This document shows positions 41,737 to 49,648 of a DNA stretch of 64,000 nucleotides, piece after piece; the first letter of the stretch is position 1, and each line of letters begins with the position of its first letter. Origin of the DNA: VXYK01 sp965214565 (lineage in GTDB: Bacteria > Actinomycetota > Acidimicrobiia > Acidimicrobiales > Aldehydirespiratoraceae); the NCBI GenBank assembly GCA_965214565.1, contig OZ243951.1:2232001-2296000 (forward strand), in the 5' to 3' direction. A program made the position numbers and the translations under genes. The notes beneath the pieces were generated by a model. The model made no database searches. It had not been told where the DNA came from and saw only the letters and a list, made by a program, of their open reading frames with translations.

Positions 41737-42363
41737 CTAGAGCTTGCGCATCACCGTGACGACCTGGCCGAAGATCTGCACCTCGTCGGGCTTGAAGACC
41801 ATCTCCTGGTACTCGGGGTTGGCGGGAACCAGGACAACCGACCCGTTGCGGCGCCGCAGTGTCTTGACGGTGGTTTCGTCGTCTCCGATCCCCGCTACGA
41901 CGATCTTGTTGTCCTCTGCGGTCTCCTGGTGACGACAGACGACGAAGTCCCCGTCGAAGATTCCCGCCTCGATCATCGAATCGCCTCGCACCCGCAGCAT
42001 GAACAGTTCACCCTGACCAGTCAGGTCTTCGGGCATGGGAACGAACTCTTCGACGTTGCTCTCCGCAAGGACGTCAGTCCCAGCGGCGACGTCACCGACG
42101 AGCGGGATGTGGCGCACCGGCCGGTGTTCGGCGCTGCTGCCGGTCCCTTCGTAGCGGACCTGTATCGCCCGGGGCTTCGCCAGGTCGCGCCTGAGGTAGC
42201 CGGCGTCTCGAAGGTTGTCGAGATGAGACTTGACGGTGGCGGGGGAGCGCAGTCCGACCGCTTCACCTATCTCACGCACCGACGGTGGATAGCCGCGTTC
42301 GTTGACGTGGGAAATGATCATGTCGAGTATCTCCCGCTGTCGGGTTGTGAGCGTGTCGGGCAT
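41737..42363 (-). CDS. lexA: SOS repressor LexA
   Basis: A 208-residue repressor with an N-terminal winged helix (TTRQREILDMIISHVNERGYPPSVREIGEAVGLRSPATVKSHL) and a C-terminal S24 self-cleaving domain. The scissile Ala-Gly is in GDVAAGTDVLAE, the nucleophile Ser in RGDSMIEAGI and the general-base Lys in TVKTLRRR. ATG 42363 has GGAGGAGA upstream; earlier in-frame codons lie in the operator region. Two perfect and one imperfect LexA boxes lie between it and the divergent LysM gene, so it autoregulates. Confidence 0.97.
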   Translation of the reverse strand: MPDTLTTRQREILDMIISHVNERGYPPSVREIGEAVGLRSPATVKSHLDNLRDAGYLRRDLAKPRAIQVRYEGTGSSAEHRPVRHIPLVGDVAAGTDVLAESNVEEFVPMPEDLTGQGELFMLRVRGDSMIEAGIFDGDFVVCRHQETAEDNKIVVAGIGDDETTVKTLRRRNGSVVLVPANPEYQEMVFKPDEVQIFGQVVTVMRKL

Positions 42364-42425
42364 TGTCTCCTCCGTGGGTGGTGGAAATTGCGAACTTTTG
42401 GGAATTGCGGGTTCGCCGTTGACAT

Positions 42426-42496
42426 CGAACAGTTGTTCGTGTTGAATGGTACCGAACGGATGTTCGACAGACATATGTTCGCCAAACATTCGTTCG
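42426..42496. promoter_or_regulatory. Cluster of LexA boxes between lexA and the LysM gene
   Basis: CGAACAGTTGTTCG (42426-42439) and CGAACGGATGTTCG (42453-42466) are perfect boxes; CAAACATTCGTTCG (42483-42496) differs by one base in the left half-site. Spacing centre to centre is 27 and 30 bp. They lie in the 180-bp divergent promoter region and can repress both lexA and the LysM gene. Confidence 0.9.
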
Positions 42497-42576
42497 ATGT
42501 CAAGCATCTTCTCGAGATTCTCGCCACAACCCCATAGACGCCCGTGAGTGTCACACCCCAGGAGAACAATGGAGCC

Positions 42577-43005
42577 ATGACCGCAATCCTCACCCACCCA
42601 GCAGATTCCCGTTCTGTTCGTCCGCCTCGTTCTGTTCGTCCGCGTCTTGCCGACGCCAGAACCTATGGACCCGTGACTGATGGACCCCGTGTCCAGCCCG
42701 CCGAGGTATACCGGCGTCGTCGCCTGCTTGTTCTCGCTGTCGCGTTCTCGCTGGTGGTCGGCCTCTCGTCGTACGGGAACTCGTCGTACGGGAGCTCGTC
42801 GCAGTCGACCAGTGCCAGCGATACCCGGTCCCTTGACGCGGTCGTCGTGGTCGTTCAGCCCGGCGACACTCTCTGGAGCATCGCCACGTGGCTCGATCCG
42901 GGCGCCGACCCTCGTCGGCTGGTTGATGAACTCAGCGACCTGACCGGCTCAACGACATTGCAACCCGGTCAACGACTGGTGATCCCCGCCAACCTGCTCG
43001 AGTGA
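42577..43005 (+). CDS. LysM-domain single-pass membrane protein, probable SOS-induced division inhibitor
   Basis: About 142 residues: a Pro/Arg-rich cytoplasmic N-terminus, one membrane helix after RRRR (LLVLAVAFSLVVGLSSYG), a Ser-rich spacer and a C-terminal LysM (VVVQPGDTLWSIATWLDPGADPRRLVDEL... LQPGQRLVIP). Divergent from lexA across LexA boxes, it matches in place and build Rv2719c/ChiZ of mycobacteria, DivS of Corynebacterium and YneA of Bacillus, which halt division during SOS. Function is therefore inferred from context. ATG 42577 is chosen; GTG 42544 is possible. Two short tandem duplications (18 bp at 42611-42646, 15 bp at 42766-42795) lie inside the gene. Confidence 0.8.
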   Translation: MTAILTHPADSRSVRPPRSVRPRLADARTYGPVTDGPRVQPAEVYRRRRLLVLAVAFSLVVGLSSYGNSSYGSSSQSTSASDTRSLDAVVVVVQPGDTLWSIATWLDPGADPRRLVDELSDLTGSTTLQPGQRLVIPANLLE

Positions 43006-43030
43006 ACAGGTGGCGACAGTGACCGGGCCG

Positions 43031-43804
43031 TCAAGGCCGGGTGTAGCGAGCGAAGAGAAGGTCGCCCTCGGTGAGCAGCCGCCTCAGCCGCATTCGGGCG
43101 GGGACGGCCTGTGCGGCGCCAGCGACAATTCGCGACGAAGTGCCCCCGGTAAGGATCGGCGAGATGCTGAGGCACACTTCGTCGAGGAGGCCTGCCCCGG
43201 TCATCCGGCCGTTCCAGGTTGGTCCGCCTTCGCAGAGCACCACGGCCGCACCCCGCCGGTGAATTTCGCCCAACACCGCATCCGGCCGCGGTGCGGGCAT
43301 AGGAAGGCGGACGATCTCGGCATTGAGTTCCGCGAGTCGCGCGCCATCCGCCGCCTCGCCGGTGATGACGAGTGTGCGCCGGTGGTCGCCGCCGTCGTTG
43401 TTCGCGGTGGTGTCGCCTGCGCTGGTGTCGGCCAGCGCGGGAATCGTCGGATCGAGGGCTCCGCTGGAAGTCACGATCGCCAAGCGGGGAGATGGGGAGC
43501 GACCTGCGGCGAGCCGCCGCTGCACCACAGCCGCGTCCGGATTCGGGGTGCGGTAACGCTCAGCGCCGGCGGTGCCGGATGCGACCAGGATCCAGTCGCA
43601 ACTGGCCCGTACCGCGCGGAACACGGCCCTGTCCGCGGGTCCTCCGAGATCGCGGCTGAGCCCGTTGATCGCGGTGGCGCCGTCGACGCTGGCGATCATG
43701 TTGACCATGACCCACGGCCGGTCCAGCGGCGCAGGCCGAGGTTCGGACAAGTAGACGTCGAGCGGGTCGACGTCCTCGACCCAGGTGGGAAGAATCTGCT
43801 GCAC
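43031..43804 (-). CDS. RibD C-terminal-type pyrimidine reductase family protein
   Basis: About 257 residues of a dihydrofolate-reductase-like fold, as in the reductase half of RibD: RPWVMVNMIASVDGATAINGLSRDLGGPADRAVFRAVRASCDWILVASGTAGAERY, then VVLCEGGPTWNGRM and the end LRRLLTEGDLLFARY. The deaminase half is absent. Stand-alone members may reduce a riboflavin- or F420-related pyrimidine or another substrate. The start is uncertain: GTG 43804 follows TAGGGT by 8 nt; GTG 43810 and ATG 43882 are also in frame. It converges with the LysM gene. Confidence 0.78.
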   Translation of the reverse strand: MQQILPTWVEDVDPLDVYLSEPRPAPLDRPWVMVNMIASVDGATAINGLSRDLGGPADRAVFRAVRASCDWILVASGTAGAERYRTPNPDAAVVQRRLAAGRSPSPRLAIVTSSGALDPTIPALADTSAGDTTANNDGGDHRRTLVITGEAADGARLAELNAEIVRLPMPAPRPDAVLGEIHRRGAAVVLCEGGPTWNGRMTGAGLLDEVCLSISPILTGGTSSRIVAGAAQAVPARMRLRRLLTEGDLLFARYTRP

Positions 43805-43874
43805 TGGCACCGACCCTACCGTTTTCGGGCCTGTGAACGCGGGTCGCGCCGAGGCCGAACACCAGCACTCGGCA

Positions 43875-43958
43875 TTGTCCACCGAGAGAGAAGGACTTGT
43901 GGACAGAATCCGCAGAAATCCACAACTAACTCAGACTGTCATCCACTTCTCATCCACA
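43875..43958. promoter_or_regulatory. Cluster of DnaA-box-like sites upstream of nrdJ
   Basis: Five 9-mers near the consensus TT(A/G)TCCACA: TTGTCCACC (43875-43883), complement of TGTGGACAG (43898-43906), AAATCCACA (43916-43924), TCATCCACT (43939-43947) and TCATCCACA (43950-43958). None is a perfect box, but the density in 85 bp is striking. They stand between the RibD-like gene and the long nrdJ leader. Confidence 0.5.
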
Positions 43959-43965
43959 AGCAAGT

Positions 43966-44223
43966 GCCTCTAGAGTTGTCCCCGCTGTGTGGTTCGGATC
44001 GCCAGGATGGTGGTGCGAAACGTCTCAGACGAGAGTCGAATCGGTTCCTTGGGGGCACCAAGCAGGGAATGTGGAATCCGCCGCAAACTCGTCTTCCCCC
44101 TAACCCGGGAAGATCCGGCCACACAGCAAACCAAAGTCCACGTTGCTTTGACTTGAAACACCTTCTACTCGCAGAAATTGATCGAGCTAGTCTGAAGATG
44201 ACGGCGCTCGAGAGGAGCCCCGC
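43966..44223 (+). promoter_or_regulatory. Long structured leader of nrdJ
   Basis: About 258 bp without a gene. TAGAGT (43971-43976) could be the -10 of a transcript with a roughly 240-nt leader. It holds a CTTGG/CCAAG hairpin (44048-44062), AAGCAGGGAATG (44060-44071), and a TCTTCCC/GGGAAGA hairpin (44092-44113) followed by TCCGGCC. The AGGGAA and CCGG elements are reminiscent of a cobalamin riboswitch, which would suit a B12-dependent enzyme, but the core CCCGCAACTG motif is not convincingly present. No protein frame stands out. Confidence 0.35.
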
Positions 44224-47142
44224 ATGACGCTTGTATCTGAGCGAGCCAACCTCGGAATCCAGCGCCGATTCACGGTCGAGGGTGCCGATCCCTTCACGGG
44301 CGTGGAGTGGGAACTCCGCGACGCAAGGTTGATCGATCATCGCGACGGCTCGGTGACCTTCGAGCAGCTCGCGGTTGAGGTACCCCAGTCATGGAGCCAG
44401 AACGCCACCAACATCCTCGCTCAGAAGTACTTCCGCGGCACGCTCGGCACGTCGGAGCGCGAGTCGTCGCTGCGCCAGGTCGTTTCTCGGATCGTCGACA
44501 CCATCACCACCTGGGGTCAGCGTGACGGCTACTTCGCCGATGCATCGGAAACCGAGTGCTTCCGCGCCGAACTCGTCCACCTGCTGGTCAACCAGAAGGC
44601 CGCGTTCAACTCGCCGGTCTGGTTCAACATCGGCGTGGAGGGCGTTCCCCAGCAGGCATCGGCGTGCTTCATCCTCTCGGTCGACGACAACATGGAGTCG
44701 ATCCTCAACTGGTACGCGGAGGAAGGCCGGATCTTCAAGGGAGGAAGCGGCGCCGGGGTGAACCTCTCGCGCCTCCGTGCCTCATCGGAGGGCCTGGGCG
44801 GTGGCGGAACGGCCAGCGGCCCGGTGAGCTTCATGCGCGGAGCCGATGCCTCGGCGGGCACCATCAAGTCTGGCGGCAAGACTCGCCGCGCCGCCAAGAT
44901 GGTGATTCTTGATGCCGATCACCCCGATGTCGAGGAGTTCGTCTGGTGCAAGGCGCGCGAGGAACGGAAGGCGCATGCACTGGAGGCAGCCGGTTTCGAC
45001 ATGACCCTCGACGGCGCCGACATCCACTCGGTCCAGTACCAGAACGCCAACAATTCGGTGCGGGTCACCGATGAGTTCATGCAGGCAGTCGTCGACGACT
45101 CCGAATGGGCTCTGACTGCTCGTGGCGACGGATCAGTGACCCGTACCGTCAAGGCCCGCGCCCTGTTGCGTCAGATTGCGCAGGCGTCCTGGGAGTGTGC
45201 CGATCCGGGAATCCAGTTCGACAGCACCATCAACCGCTGGAACACCGCCGCGAACACCGGCCGAATCAACGCCAGCAATCCCTGCTCGGAGTATCTGCAC
45301 ATAGACGACTCGGCCTGCAATCTGGCGTCGCTCAACCTGTTGGCGTTCCATAGCGGTGACGGCGTCGACGGGTTCGATGTTGAGGGGTTCGCCCATGCGG
45401 TGCGGATCGTCTTCACTGCCCAGGAGATCCTCGTCGGCAACGCCGACTACCCAACCGAGAGGATCGGCGACAACGCCAGAGACTTTCGCCAACTCGGTCT
45501 CGGCTACGCCAACCTCGGGGCGCTGTTGATGACGCTGGGAATGCCCTACGACTCCGCGCAAGGACGAGGCGTCGCCGCTTCGGTCACAGCACTGATGACC
45601 GCAGAGGCGTACATGCAGTCAACGAGGCTCGCCGCCCGCATGGGGCCTTTCTGCGGATTCAACGAGAACCGCGAGCACATGCTGCGGATTCTCGACCAGC
45701 ACCGTGCGGCGGTTGCCGACGTGGATGAGCAAGAGGCTCCGACGCGGATTCTCGAGGCCGCACAACTGGTCTGGGACCAGACATGTGAGTTGGCTGCGGC
45801 CAGTGGCGTGCGCAATGCCCAGGCGACGGTCCTCGCGCCCACCGGCACGATCGGCCTGCTGATGGACTGCGACACGACCGGCGTGGAACCAGACCTGGGA
45901 TTGGTGAAGCTCAAGCGTCTGGTCGGTGGCGGGACGATGAGCCTGATCAACCAGTCTGTGCCCCACGCCCTGCGCAACCTCGGTTACAGCCCGGATGCGG
46001 TAGAGGCGATCGTCGACTACATCAACACCCATCACAGTGCGGTCGGAGCCCCCGGGCTCGACCCGAAGGACCTTGGGGTGTTCGCCTGCTCGTTGGGCAG
46101 CGACGCGATCCACTACCTCGGTCACCTGAAGATGATGGGAGCGGTGCAGCCGTTCATTTCTGGCGCGATCTCCAAGACCGTCAACCTTCCGGAAGAGGCC
46201 ACGGTCGGCGAGATCGAGTCGCTGCTCATTGAGTCGTGGCAGATGGGTCTCAAAGCGGTGGCGCTGTACCGCGACAACTGCAAGGTCTCCCAACCGCTCG
46301 TCGCCCCAGACGCCACCTCGAACCGTTTAGGCAACGCGCCGGAACCGACGGCCTCAGAAGCATCGGCGGAACTCACCCTCGACGGCTGGAACACGGCCAC
46401 ACAACAGGCCGCCCCGACCGTCCCGCCCAGCCACCATCTGCCCAGCCCCGATCCGCCCAGCCCCGATCCGCCCAGCCCCGATCCGCGGAGCGTGGACCGC
46501 CCAGGAAGCGCCGTCGCAGCGCCGGTGAATCAGCCAGTTCGTGAGCGTCTCCCGCGGACACGCACGAGCCGGACGTTCGAGTTCCGGGTCGCGGACTGCA
46601 AGGGATTCGTCACCGTCGGCGAATACGACGACGGAAGGCCGGGCGAGATCTTTGTGCGGGTCTCGAAGCAGGGTTCCACTTTGGCGGGGATCATGGACGC
46701 GTTCGCCGTCTCGTTGAGCCACGGCCTGCAGTACGGCGTTCCGCTGAGTGCTTTCGTGCGCACTTTCGTCGGCATGCGGTTCGAGCCCGCCGGTATGACC
46801 GACGACTCACAGATCCGTATCGCCACGAGTCTGATGGACTATCTGTTCCGCAGGCTCGCGGTGATGTATCTGAGCGATGAGGAACGTTCCAGTCTCGGAA
46901 TCCTGACCACCGACGAACGAACCCAACCGACCCTGCCCGGGGTTGAGGAGCAGGTCACCAAGACCGTGCAGGGATCCGATATTCCTCCTCACCGCTCTGC
47001 TCCGGCCCCCGCCGCGCAGCTTTCCTTCGAGGTTGAGGGCAGTTCGGGCGCTCCTTTCTGCATGTCGTGCGGGGTGCCGATGCAACGCGCCGGCGCCTGC
47101 TTTGTGTGCAGTGCCTGCGGAACTACCAGCGGTTGCAGTTAG
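44224..47142 (+). CDS. nrdJ: Adenosylcobalamin-dependent ribonucleotide reductase (class II)
   Basis: A 972-residue enzyme that reduces ribonucleotides to deoxyribonucleotides using adenosylcobalamin to make the thiyl radical. Recognisable parts are FNSPVWFNIGVEG, the Cys of ASACFILSVDDNMESI, GGSGAGVNLSRLR, NPCSEYLHIDDSACNLASLNL and ATVLAPTGTIGLLMDCDTTG, and a Cys-rich C-terminus (CMSCGVPM-CFVCSACGTTSGCS) that recycles the active-site disulfide. A linker at about residue 740 contains three SPDPP repeats. No nrdR gene or clear NrdR box is seen nearby, though in related genomes nrdR often sits beside this gene. Confidence 0.97.
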   Translation: MTLVSERANLGIQRRFTVEGADPFTGVEWELRDARLIDHRDGSVTFEQLAVEVPQSWSQNATNILAQKYFRGTLGTSERESSLRQVVSRIVDTITTWGQRDGYFADASETECFRAELVHLLVNQKAAFNSPVWFNIGVEGVPQQASACFILSVDDNMESILNWYAEEGRIFKGGSGAGVNLSRLRASSEGLGGGGTASGPVSFMRGADASAGTIKSGGKTRRAAKMVILDADHPDVEEFVWCKAREERKAHALEAAGFDMTLDGADIHSVQYQNANNSVRVTDEFMQAVVDDSEWALTARGDGSVTRTVKARALLRQIAQASWECADPGIQFDSTINRWNTAANTGRINASNPCSEYLHIDDSACNLASLNLLAFHSGDGVDGFDVEGFAHAVRIVFTAQEILVGNADYPTERIGDNARDFRQLGLGYANLGALLMTLGMPYDSAQGRGVAASVTALMTAEAYMQSTRLAARMGPFCGFNENREHMLRILDQHRAAVADVDEQEAPTRILEAAQLVWDQTCELAAASGVRNAQATVLAPTGTIGLLMDCDTTGVEPDLGLVKLKRLVGGGTMSLINQSVPHALRNLGYSPDAVEAIVDYINTHHSAVGAPGLDPKDLGVFACSLGSDAIHYLGHLKMMGAVQPFISGAISKTVNLPEEATVGEIESLLIESWQMGLKAVALYRDNCKVSQPLVAPDATSNRLGNAPEPTASEASAELTLDGWNTATQQAAPTVPPSHHLPSPDPPSPDPPSPDPRSVDRPGSAVAAPVNQPVRERLPRTRTSRTFEFRVADCKGFVTVGEYDDGRPGEIFVRVSKQGSTLAGIMDAFAVSLSHGLQYGVPLSAFVRTFVGMRFEPAGMTDDSQIRIATSLMDYLFRRLAVMYLSDEERSSLGILTTDERTQPTLPGVEEQVTKTVQGSDIPPHRSAPAPAAQLSFEVEGSSGAPFCMSCGVPMQRAGACFVCSACGTTSGCS
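46441..46485 (+). repeat. 15-bp tandem repeat, 3 perfect copies, inside nrdJ
   Basis: CCCAGCCCCGATCCG is repeated three times without change, coding Pro-Ser-Pro-Asp-Pro units in the linker between the catalytic body and the C-terminal part of NrdJ. The frame is kept. Confidence 0.95.
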
Positions 47143-47199
47143 CGGCGGCGCCGACCTCCGAGTCAACGGAACCGGCCCGCGCTGGGCCATACTGCGTCG

Positions 47200-49101
47200 A
47201 TGACCGACAGCGACCGAGAAGCCAAGGCACCGACAGCCCATACTGCGCGGCACAACGCGGCTGCCGCCGCGGTGCTGTCCCTTGACGACCCCGGTGATTT
47301 CGCCCGCGCCTCTCGCGGGCTGATCGCCACACATCCCAGCGGAGTCATCGAGGGCCCCCACGGCACCGCCTGGGACGTCTCGCGCCATGACTTCAACCGG
47401 GGGGACACGCCCGCGCCGCCGTCGGTCAATCCGAGCCTGTGGCGTCAGGGCCGCCTCAACTCCGTTCACGGACTGTTCGAGGTCGCCGACGGCATCTGGC
47501 AGGTCCGCGGCTACGACATCTCGAACATGACGCTGATCGCGAGCGATAACGGCTGGTTGATCGTCGACGTGTTGACGACAGCCGCGACTGCTGCGGCCTG
47601 CCTGGAGCTGGCCAACAACGTGCTCGGCCATCGCTCGGTGAGGGCGGTGATCTACACGCACAGTCACGCCGACCATTTCGGCGGGATCAACGGTGTTACC
47701 AGCCAGCAGGCCGTCGACGCTGGCGATGTGCGCATCATCGCACCTGAGGGGTTCCTGCGAGAGGCGGTGAGTGAGAACGTGATCGCAGGTCCCGCGATGA
47801 GTCGTAGGGCCGGATACATGTTCGGGCCGTTTCTGGCGCCGGGACCTCTGGGCCATGTCGATTCTGGTCTCGGCAAGATCATTCCTCGGGCTGCCTCGGG
47901 TCTGATCGCGCCGACCGAAGAGATTTTCGAGACCGGAACCGAACTCGACATCGACGGGATCCGGGTCGCGTTCCAGAACACGCCGGGTGGCGAGGCGCCC
48001 GCGGAGATGAACTTTCTGTTTCCGGACAAGCGCGTCCTGTGCATGGCTGAGAACTGCACCCACACGATGCACAACATCCTGACGCCCCGAGGCGCTCAGG
48101 TACGCGACGCTCTGGGTTGGAGCAAGTACATCAACGAAGCGCTGGAACTGTATATCGGCCACACCGACACCCTGTTCGCGACGCACCACTGGCCGAGGTG
48201 GGGTCAAGACGACTCCAGAGAGTTCCTGGTCAAGCAACGCGACATGTACCGCTGGCTTCACGACCAGACCATGCGCCTCGCGAACCATGGCCTGACCCCG
48301 CTCGAGATCGCCGAGCAGCTGCGACTGCCGGCGTGTTTCGCGGCACAGGGACATACGCGGGAGTACTACGGAACGGTCAGCCACAACTCGAAGGCCGTGT
48401 ACCAGCGCTATCTGGGAGCGTTCGACGGCAACCCCGCGACGCTCGATCCGCATCCTCCCGCCGAAGCCGCTGTCCGCTACGTCGAGGCGATGGGCGGCCG
48501 CTCCGAGGTGTTGGCGAAGGCCCGATCAGCGTTCGACGACGGGGACTATCGGTGGGCCGCGGAACTGCTCAACCACCTGGTGTTCGCCGATCCCGACTTC
48601 GAGCCGGGCCGCCTGTTGCAGGCAGACACATTAGAGCAGCTGGGGTATCAGTCCGAGTCGGGCCCGTGGCGCAACATCTATCTGACCGGCGCGCTGGAAC
48701 TGCGTGAGGGGGTTCAGGGATTGGGCGGACGGGGCCGGGCACTGACCACTGCGCTTACGGTCGAGCAGATCTTCGACGCCCTCGGCGTGCACCTGATCGC
48801 GGAGCAGGTTGTCGACCAGAGCGTGGTCATCAACTGGGAGTTCGCCGACATCGGGGAGGTGCATGTGCTCGGGCTTGCGAACTGTGCGCTGCACCACATC
48901 GCGGGACGCCACGATCCCGACGCGGACGCCACGCTGCGCCTCTCCAAGGATCTGTTGGGTGAGTTGTTGACCGGTCGCACCGCCGCAGTCGAAGCCGTCG
49001 GCGACGGGCGGCTCGAGATCGACGGTGATGCTGAAGCGCTGCTGATCCTGTTCGGTGCCCTCGATCAGTTCGACGGCGGCTTCAACATCGTGGAGCCGTA
49101 G
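47200..49101 (+). CDS. Alkyl/aryl-sulfatase, metallo-beta-lactamase fold (SdsA1/YjcS type)
   Basis: A 633-residue class III sulfatase. The metal site is THSHADHFGGI, with further ligands in AENCTHTMHNI and the distal His in TDTLFATHHWPRWG; a dimerisation region and a C-terminal SCP2-like domain (about 510-630, ending LFGALDQFDGGFNIVEP) complete the family layout. It hydrolyses alkyl sulfate esters such as detergent-type or lipid sulfates. No signal peptide is visible, unlike SdsA1. The ATG follows CATACT (47188-47193) by 6 nt. Confidence 0.92.
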   Translation: MTDSDREAKAPTAHTARHNAAAAAVLSLDDPGDFARASRGLIATHPSGVIEGPHGTAWDVSRHDFNRGDTPAPPSVNPSLWRQGRLNSVHGLFEVADGIWQVRGYDISNMTLIASDNGWLIVDVLTTAATAAACLELANNVLGHRSVRAVIYTHSHADHFGGINGVTSQQAVDAGDVRIIAPEGFLREAVSENVIAGPAMSRRAGYMFGPFLAPGPLGHVDSGLGKIIPRAASGLIAPTEEIFETGTELDIDGIRVAFQNTPGGEAPAEMNFLFPDKRVLCMAENCTHTMHNILTPRGAQVRDALGWSKYINEALELYIGHTDTLFATHHWPRWGQDDSREFLVKQRDMYRWLHDQTMRLANHGLTPLEIAEQLRLPACFAAQGHTREYYGTVSHNSKAVYQRYLGAFDGNPATLDPHPPAEAAVRYVEAMGGRSEVLAKARSAFDDGDYRWAAELLNHLVFADPDFEPGRLLQADTLEQLGYQSESGPWRNIYLTGALELREGVQGLGGRGRALTTALTVEQIFDALGVHLIAEQVVDQSVVINWEFADIGEVHVLGLANCALHHIAGRHDPDADATLRLSKDLLGELLTGRTAAVEAVGDGRLEIDGDAEALLILFGALDQFDGGFNIVEP

Positions 49102-49121
49102 GGGTCAGCCAACCGCAAGGG

Positions 49122-49583
49122 TCAGCCGTCGTCGCTCCCCAGAGACTTCTTGTGATTGAGGTACTTTCCGACCATCTCTGCGAACTTGGCGGGGTTGTAG
49201 ACGTCCTCTTCGTACTTCCATTTCCCGTTCCCCGCATACTTGAGCAGCGTGAAGTTGCCCTCTTCATGAACCGAACCGTCGCCGGGGTCCGCCATCCGGT
49301 TCAGGACTCGGCAGACGATCCAACCCTTCTCCTCGTCGATGACATACCAGTCGATGGGGAAGTAGATCATCTCGTTGTTGGGCCAGAGGTCCATCGTCGC
49401 CTGGATCCAGTTGTAGATGGCCTCGCGGCCTCCGAAGGTGCCGAAGTGGTGTTCGATATAGGTGGCGTCCTCGGTGAACTGGTCGGCCCACTCTCGCCAG
49501 TCGTGCGTTGTCGCGGCCCGGAGTGCCCGTGCCTGGTACTTCTCGAACTCATCTTCGAGCTCTTCGCGGCTCCAGCGGCCCAT
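49122..49583 (-). CDS. SnoaL-like / NTF2-fold protein
   Basis: A 153-residue protein starting MGRWSREELEDEFEKYQARALRAATTHDWREWADQFTEDATYIEHHFGTFGGREAIYNWIQATM, a SnoaL-like fold with conserved His pair and Trp residues. It may bind or hydrate/isomerise a small molecule. The ATG at 49583 has GGAGACA upstream. It converges with the sulfatase gene and is divergent from the YihY gene; the function is not indicated by context. Confidence 0.78.
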   Translation of the reverse strand: MGRWSREELEDEFEKYQARALRAATTHDWREWADQFTEDATYIEHHFGTFGGREAIYNWIQATMDLWPNNEMIYFPIDWYVIDEEKGWIVCRVLNRMADPGDGSVHEEGNFTLLKYAGNGKWKYEEDVYNPAKFAEMVGKYLNHKKSLGSDDG

Positions 49584-49648
49584 CTCTGTCTCCTGTCGTT
49601 GTCTCGGTCTTGCCTGGTTGCGGCCTTGAAGGCCGTAGCCTCGAAGCA

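Noticed and set aside
43805..44223. NrdR boxes upstream of nrdJ
   Set aside because: I looked for paired ACA-CWATAT-ATWG-TGT-like sites and saw none; only DnaA-box-like motifs stand out.
46807..48453. 548-codon minus-strand open frame over nrdJ end and the sulfatase
   Set aside because: It spans two well-supported plus-strand genes and reads as Arg/His/Val-rich low-complexity protein.
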